This document shows, piece after piece, positions 5,490 through 9,042 of a stretch of DNA of 9,042 bases (within the stretch, counting starts at the first letter, position 1; every line of letters begins with the position of its first letter). The translations under genes were made by a program, and so were the position numbers. The notes under the pieces were generated by a model. The model had not been told where the DNA came from and searched no databases. It was given only the letters and a program-made list of their open reading frames with translations. Origin of the DNA: Actinomycetota bacterium (lineage in GTDB: Bacteria > Actinomycetota > Actinomycetes > Streptosporangiales > Streptosporangiaceae); contig PLIQ01000520.1 of assembly GCA_003140115.1 (NCBI GenBank), positions 1,745 through 10,786 of the forward strand, given 5' to 3'.

Positions 5490-7649
5490 CGGCTGGGTGA
5501 GATCGTAGACGGTCTGCCCGCCGACGGTCTCCTTCTTGAAGTGGGCCGCCACCCAGGACGCGATGGTCGAGGATCCCTGGCCACCGCCGAAGCTCTCGCT
5601 GCCCTGGCCCACGTAGTAGTGCACCTCGTGCTTGGCCACCAGTTCTTCGAACACGGCCAGCGTTGGCCACGGATCGGTGCCGTTGAACCCGCCGATCGCC
5701 ATCACCGCGTCCCCGGTCGCGAGCTCGAGCGGCGCCGCTTCCTCCGAGCCCTCGGTCGCGGCCACCCACTTATAGGACGACGCATTCTGTTCGAGCAGTT
5801 TCATCAGCGCGCTGCTGACCTGCGTGTCCCCGCCCAGTCCGCCGCCGAAACCGCCGGTGCCACCCGGACCACCGGTGCCACTCGCGCCGCCCAGACCACG
5901 ACCCGTGCCCCTCGTGCCGCCGAAACCGCTCGGAGCACCCGCCCGGCCGGTCCCGCTCGATCCGCCGAACTGACCGCCCCCGAACCCGCCGCCCGCCGAC
6001 CCGCCGGGACGGGTACCCCCGAACCCGGCGCCCGCGGTTCCGCCCGGCCGCGCACCCGCAAACCCGCCGCGCCCGCCGGGCCCGCCACCGAACCCGACGG
6101 AGACCGGGCCCGCGCTCGGGATAGCGCCGGTATGCGCGGTGTTCACCGTGTCCAGCGCGTAGGCGGCCGGCCCGGCCAGCCCCGCCACCATGGCCAGCCC
6201 CACCGGCAGCAGCACCAGTCGCCGGAACGACACCAGCCGGGTCAGCCAGGGACCCGCGAGCACCGCACCAGCACCCAGCACGCCCGCCAGTAGCACCACC
6301 CAGCGCAGCCACGGCAGCCAGTCCGGGGTCCGGTCCAGCAGCACGAACGACCACACCGCGGTGACCAGCACCGTCGCGGCCGCCACCGAACGCCCGGCCC
6401 AGCCGAGCCGCTTCTCCCACAGCGCCATCGCGCCGATGCCGACCAGCGCACCGATGCCGGGGGCCAGCGCGACCATGTAGTACGGGTGGATGATGCCGCT
6501 CATGTAGCTGAACACCAGCCCGGTGATGATCACCCAGCCGCCCCACAGCAGGGCCGCGGCCCGGATCCGGTCGGTGCGCACCGCCCGCCGCGACATCCAC
6601 GCCATCGCGACCAGGCAGATCAGGGCCGTGGGCAGCAGCCAGCTGATCTGCCCGCCGAACTCGCTCTGGAACAGCCGCAGCAGCCCGGTCGCGCCGCCGA
6701 ACCCGGTACCGCCCCGGCCTCCGCCGCCGATGGACCCGGTCTCGTCGCCGTCGAGCCGCCCGAGGCCGTTGTACCCGATGGCGAGCTGCAGGATGTTGTT
6801 GTCAGTCGAGCCGCCGAAGTACGGCCGGTCAGCCGCCGGCGTGAGCTGCGCGATCAGGACCCACCAGCCCGCACCCAGGATGATCCCGGCGCCCATCGCC
6901 GCCGTCTGCCACAGGCGCCGCAGCCACGCGCGCGGCGCCCCCGCCCACAGGTAGGCGATCGCGAAGCCCGGCACGACCAGGAACGCCTGCAGCATCTTGG
7001 CCAGGAACGCGAAGCCCACCAGGACCCCGCAGAACACCAGCCACCGCGTCCGCCCGTTCTCGATCGCCCGCACCAGCGCGTACGCCGCCGCGGTCATCAG
7101 CAGCACCAGCAGTGCGTCCGGGTTGTTGAACCTGAACATCAGGGCCGCCACCGGCGTCAGCGCGAGCACCAGCCCGGCCACCAGCCCGGCCGGGGGCCCG
7201 AACCACCGCCGCACCGCGGCGTACAGCAGCCCGACCGAGGCCACGCCCTCCAGCGCCTGGGGCACCAGCATGGACCACTGGCTGAAGCCGAAGATCCTGC
7301 CGGACAGCTCCATGATCCACAGCGAGCCCGGTGTCTTGTCCACGGTGATGAAGTTGGACGAGTCGAACGAGCCGAAGAAGAACGCCTTCCAGCTCTTGGT
7401 CCCGGCCTGGACCGCCGCCGAGTAGAAGTCGTTGGCCCAGCCGTTCCTGGTCAGGTCCCACAGGTACAGCAACGCCGTGAGCGCCAGCAGCCCGAGCAGC
7501 GCCGGACGCGCCCAGCGGGGATCGGTGTCAGGCCCGCGCAGCAGGCGCCGGGCCCGGTTCCGCGTGGGTCGCGGGCCGGTGCGGGTCAAATGCCTCGCCA
7601 CGGAGGTGGTCGCGCTCAATTGGTCTCCCGTTAAGTGTCGGATAGTCAT
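5475..7649 (-). CDS. GT39 / ArnT-like membrane glycosyltransferase (YkcB type) with Gly-rich linker
   Basis: Encodes 724 residues from ATG 7649. It is a GT-C enzyme expected to take a sugar from a polyprenyl-phosphate donor at the outer membrane face and pass it to an envelope acceptor. After a basic cytoplasmic N-terminus (1-48), hydrophobic segments run to about residue 498. The first outer loop holds NDFYSAAV (73-80) and SFDSSNFITVDKTPGSLW (94-111), the family's DKPP-type signature with Pro changed to Thr. RFNNPDALL (173-181) and GIIHPYYMVALAP (385-397) are also typical. A small Gly patch (308-319) lies in another loop. Residues about 519-607 are a Gly-rich linker, followed by a conserved outer C-terminal domain (ATGDAVMAIGGFNGTDPWP, HYYVGQG, VYDLTQ) as in YkcB-like proteins. 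The start is uncertain: ATG 7649 lacks a Shine-Dalgarno sequence and puts a rare TTA codon at residue 6, whereas TTG 7619 has GGGAGA five bases upstream. It is second in an operon with the overlapping GT2-GtrA gene. Confidence 0.9.
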   Translation of the reverse strand: MTIRHLTGDQLSATTSVARHLTRTGPRPTRNRARRLLRGPDTDPRWARPALLGLLALTALLYLWDLTRNGWANDFYSAAVQAGTKSWKAFFFGSFDSSNFITVDKTPGSLWIMELSGRIFGFSQWSMLVPQALEGVASVGLLYAAVRRWFGPPAGLVAGLVLALTPVAALMFRFNNPDALLVLLMTAAAYALVRAIENGRTRWLVFCGVLVGFAFLAKMLQAFLVVPGFAIAYLWAGAPRAWLRRLWQTAAMGAGIILGAGWWVLIAQLTPAADRPYFGGSTDNNILQLAIGYNGLGRLDGDETGSIGGGGRGGTGFGGATGLLRLFQSEFGGQISWLLPTALICLVAMAWMSRRAVRTDRIRAAALLWGGWVIITGLVFSYMSGIIHPYYMVALAPGIGALVGIGAMALWEKRLGWAGRSVAAATVLVTAVWSFVLLDRTPDWLPWLRWVVLLAGVLGAGAVLAGPWLTRLVSFRRLVLLPVGLAMVAGLAGPAAYALDTVNTAHTGAIPSAGPVSVGFGGGPGGRGGFAGARPGGTAGAGFGGTRPGGSAGGGFGGGQFGGSSGTGRAGAPSGFGGTRGTGRGLGGASGTGGPGGTGGFGGGLGGDTQVSSALMKLLEQNASSYKWVAATEGSEEAAPLELATGDAVMAIGGFNGTDPWPTLAVFEELVAKHEVHYYVGQGSESFGGGQGSSTIASWVAAHFKKETVGGQTVYDLTQPLSAS
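5829..6095 (-). other. Segment encoding the glycine-rich linker of the GT39 protein
   Basis: This stretch encodes about residues 519-607 of the GT39 protein. In the 80 residues 521-600, 42 are Gly, with Phe-Gly-Gly, Arg-Pro-Gly-Gly and Thr-Gly repeats. It joins the last membrane segment to the folded C-terminal domain and so should lie outside the membrane. Low-complexity sequence of this kind often varies in length between strains. Confidence 0.85.
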
Positions 7650-8826
7650 GACTGGGCTTGGATTTACCGAAGACCCAGGTCCGGTACAGCACGAACCTGA
7701 TGACGGTGGCCACCAGGTTGGCGGCGACGAGGACCGAGACCTCGAGGCCGCGACTGGAATGTGTGGGCAAGGCGGCCAGCGCGCCGGAGGTCAGGACGAG
7801 CCCGATGCCGAACGCGATCAGCCCCTTGACCTGGTGCCGGGCCGCGTGAAGCCGCCCGCTGATCCCGAAGGTCAGCCGCCGGTTGGCGGCCGTATTAGCC
7901 ACCGCGGTCACCAGCAGGCTCGCCGCGTTGGCCGCCTGGGCCGGCATGACGCCGCGTAGCAGCAGGTAGAGCAGCACGTACGCGATCGTCGAGGCGATGC
8001 CCACGACCGCGAAGCTCGCGATCTGCAGCGCCAGCTCGCCCGAGGCGCCGCGCCGGGCGCCGCCGCCCGGGCCCGCCAGCTCGGCTCCTCGCAGCTGGGG
8101 CACCGTGATCGTGCCGCGCGCGAACCCGCTCCCGAGCCGCACCATGCCGCGCAGGTCGGCCAGGGCGGTGGCCACGACGTCGACCCGTGAGTCGAGATCG
8201 TCGATCCAGTCGACCGGGATCTCGTGGATGCGCAGCCCGGCCCGCTCGGCCAGCACCAGCAGCTCGGTGTCGAAGAACCAGCCGGTGTCCTGGGTGAGCG
8301 GCAGCAGCGCCCGCGCCTGCTCGCGCCTGATCGCCTTGAAGCCGCACTGGGCGTCCGAGAACCGGACCCCCATGCAGGCGTGCAGCAGCATGTTGTAGCA
8401 GCGGGAGATGAGCTCACGCTTGGGCCCGCGGATCACCCGCGACCCCCGGGCCAGCCGGGAACCGATGGCCACGTCACTGTGACCGGACAACAGCGGCGCG
8501 ACCAGCGGCAGCAGCGCGTTCAGATCAGTCGACAAGTCGACATCCATGTACGCGAGGACCTCGGCGTCGCTCTGCGACCAGACTGCCCGCAGGGCCCGCC
8601 CTCGTCCCGGCTGCTCCATCCGCACCGCCCGCACCTCGTCAAAGTCGCGGGCCAGCCGGTCGGCGATGGCCCAGGTGCCGTCGGTACTGCCGTTGTCCGC
8701 GATCGTGACCCGCGCGGTAAACGGAAAGCCCTCCCGCAGATAGCTGACCAGTCGCCGCACGCTCGGCGCGAGATCATGTTCCTCATTGCGCACAGGAACC
8801 ACAATGTCCACCTGCAGAACTTTCAT
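7528..8826 (-). CDS. Bifunctional GT2 glycosyltransferase / GtrA flippase-like fusion (YkcC/DPG-synthase type)
   Basis: Encodes 432 residues. The GT2 domain (about 1-240) begins VDIVVPVRNEEHDL and has the nucleotide-sugar site ADNGSTDGT (43-51), the DxD motif in MDVDLS (D95, D97), SDAQCGFKAI (157-166) and TGWFFDTELL (181-190), as in polyprenyl-phosphate sugar synthases. A hydrophilic linker (about 241-265) leads to a GtrA domain (about 266-388) with four membrane segments and the family features NRRLTF and FVLYRTWVF. GT2 would charge polyprenyl phosphate with a sugar in the cytoplasm, and GtrA is thought to flip or present it for the downstream GT39 enzyme. GtrA proteins normally end soon after the RTWVF-type motif. 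Here a polar tail of about 44 residues follows and overlaps the GT39 gene. ATG 8826 gives the normal family start, without a visible Shine-Dalgarno sequence. The donor sugar is unknown. Confidence 0.92.
   Translation of the reverse strand: MKVLQVDIVVPVRNEEHDLAPSVRRLVSYLREGFPFTARVTIADNGSTDGTWAIADRLARDFDEVRAVRMEQPGRGRALRAVWSQSDAEVLAYMDVDLSTDLNALLPLVAPLLSGHSDVAIGSRLARGSRVIRGPKRELISRCYNMLLHACMGVRFSDAQCGFKAIRREQARALLPLTQDTGWFFDTELLVLAERAGLRIHEIPVDWIDDLDSRVDVVATALADLRGMVRLGSGFARGTITVPQLRGAELAGPGGGARRGASGELALQIASFAVVGIASTIAYVLLYLLLRGVMPAQAANAASLLVTAVANTAANRRLTFGISGRLHAARHQVKGLIAFGIGLVLTSGALAALPTHSSRGLEVSVLVAANLVATVIRFVLYRTWVFGKSKPSHDYPTLNGRPIERDHLRGEAFDPHRPATHAEPGPAPAARA
7624..7629 (-). promoter_or_regulatory. 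Shine-Dalgarno-like GGGAGA favouring a TTG start for the GT39 gene
   Basis: On the minus strand GGGAGA is followed by CCAA and then TTG (7619-7617), in frame with the GT39 gene. The GGGAG core is five bases from the TTG. Using this start would remove ten N-terminal residues with atypical codons, including the only TTA noted there, and would shorten the overlap with the upstream gene from 122 to 92 bp. Confidence 0.45.
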
Positions 8827-9042
8827 GACTATGAGAATCGGCGACCATGCTCCGCGGTAGCTGAAGCAATGTTATGTACGCGCTATGAGCAAAGATCCGA
8901 CCCCGGAAACCTCCGCCTCATCGGCGTGTCGATGCCCGTAGAGGCAACTATTTCCGCATCATTTTCGATGTAAGATCATTGCTCCGAACGGACCGTGGCC
9001 CATGCACCAGGAACCGGTTTCTCCCGATCCCAGGCGATCCTG
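8827..9042. other. AT-rich intergenic region upstream of the GT2-GtrA gene
   Basis: These 216 bp are clearly poorer in GC than the genes around them and contain no convincing gene. On the minus strand, TAACAT (8874-8869) could be a -10 for the glycosyltransferase operon, leaving about 40 bases of leader. On the plus strand, TAAGAT (8971-8976) could be a -10 for a gene starting near the right edge; GTG 8995 and ATG 9002 both stay open to the window end, but about 15 codons are too few to judge. GATGCCCGTAG (8931-8941) and, on the minus strand, GCGGAAAT (8957-8950) repeat motifs of the 4081-4186 region. A short inverted repeat, CATC-6-GATG, lies at 8957-8970. Confidence 0.5.
8971..8976 (+). promoter_or_regulatory. 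Weak candidate -10 for a plus-strand gene beyond the window
   Basis: TAAGAT fits the TANNNT pattern and lies 18-25 bases before two open starts (GTG 8995, ATG 9002). There is no matching -35 at normal spacing, and the downstream frames are too short to confirm a gene. Confidence 0.2.

Noticed and set aside
4400..5584. Minus-strand open frame of 394 codons opposite the GH3 gene
   Set aside because: Composition is Gly/Arg/Ala low complexity with no motif, and it runs across the convergent gene junction. The GH3 motifs are all on the plus strand.
5829..6095. CRISPR-like or PE_PGRS-like repeat region
   Set aside because: The repetition comes from Gly codons within one membrane glycosyltransferase. 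Units are irregular, there are no spacers, and no PE domain is present.
6486..7634. Plus-strand open frame of 382 codons opposite the GT39 gene
   Set aside because: The product is rich in Pro, Gln, Arg and His with no domain. It mirrors the hydrophobic codons of the membrane protein on the other strand.
8885..8941. Plus-strand 18-codon ORF (ATG AGC AAA to TAG) in the right intergenic region
   Set aside because: No ribosome binding site, no recognisable product, and its length is within chance expectation.
8995..9042. Start of a plus-strand gene at GTG 8995 or ATG 9002
   Set aside because: Two frames stay open to the window edge, but 13-16 codons without a clear ribosome binding site or distinct codon bias cannot support a gene call.

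Overview
The window reads as chromosomal DNA of a high-GC actinobacterium, probably a soil or filamentous type. GC is very high and codon third positions are mostly G or C. GTG starts are common and Shine-Dalgarno sequences are sparse. The gene families are typical of that phylum: an MMPL/RND transporter, a lipoprotein-type family 3 glycoside hydrolase, and a GT2-GtrA / GT39 pair of the YkcC/YkcB type. The species cannot be fixed from the sequence alone. There is no tRNA, rRNA, CRISPR array, insertion sequence or phage gene.

Layout. 1-1002 (+) is the 3' part of a PAS-sensor histidine kinase whose 5' end lies outside the window. 1041-1682 (+) is a class I SAM-dependent methyltransferase. It overlaps by 20 bp, tail to tail, with an MMPL-family transporter at 4080-1663 (-). 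A 106-bp divergent intergenic region (4081-4186) separates that transporter from a GH3 lipoprotein at 4187-5458 (+). The GH3 gene converges, with only 16 bp between, on a two-gene minus-strand operon: a GT2-GtrA fusion (8826-7528) followed by a GT39/ArnT-like membrane glycosyltransferase (7649-5475). These two genes overlap by up to 122 bp. The last 216 bp (8827-9042) are relatively AT-rich and hold no convincing gene.

How the genes may work together. The GT2-GtrA and GT39 proteins form a complete three-component glycosylation module. The GT2 domain would load a sugar onto a polyprenyl phosphate inside, GtrA would flip it, and the GT-C enzyme would transfer it outside. The MMPL transporter (envelope lipid or small-molecule export) and the secreted GH3 lipoprotein (hexosaminidase-like) also act at the cell envelope. 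Apart from the minus-strand pair, gene orientation argues against one operon, so a shared pathway is inference.

Most noteworthy points. The kinase has Asn where the phosphoacceptor His should be, with an otherwise intact ATP-binding domain. The GH3 protein lacks the Asp-x-His acid/base dyad of NagZ but keeps the nucleophile. The GT2-GtrA gene carries a polar tail that overprints the start of the next gene. The GT39 protein has a long glycine-rich linker outside the membrane. A 15-bp tandem duplication copies the GT39 stop codon. Two short motifs are shared between the two larger intergenic regions. I see no clearly new multi-gene system; the rest looks like ordinary actinobacterial envelope genes.
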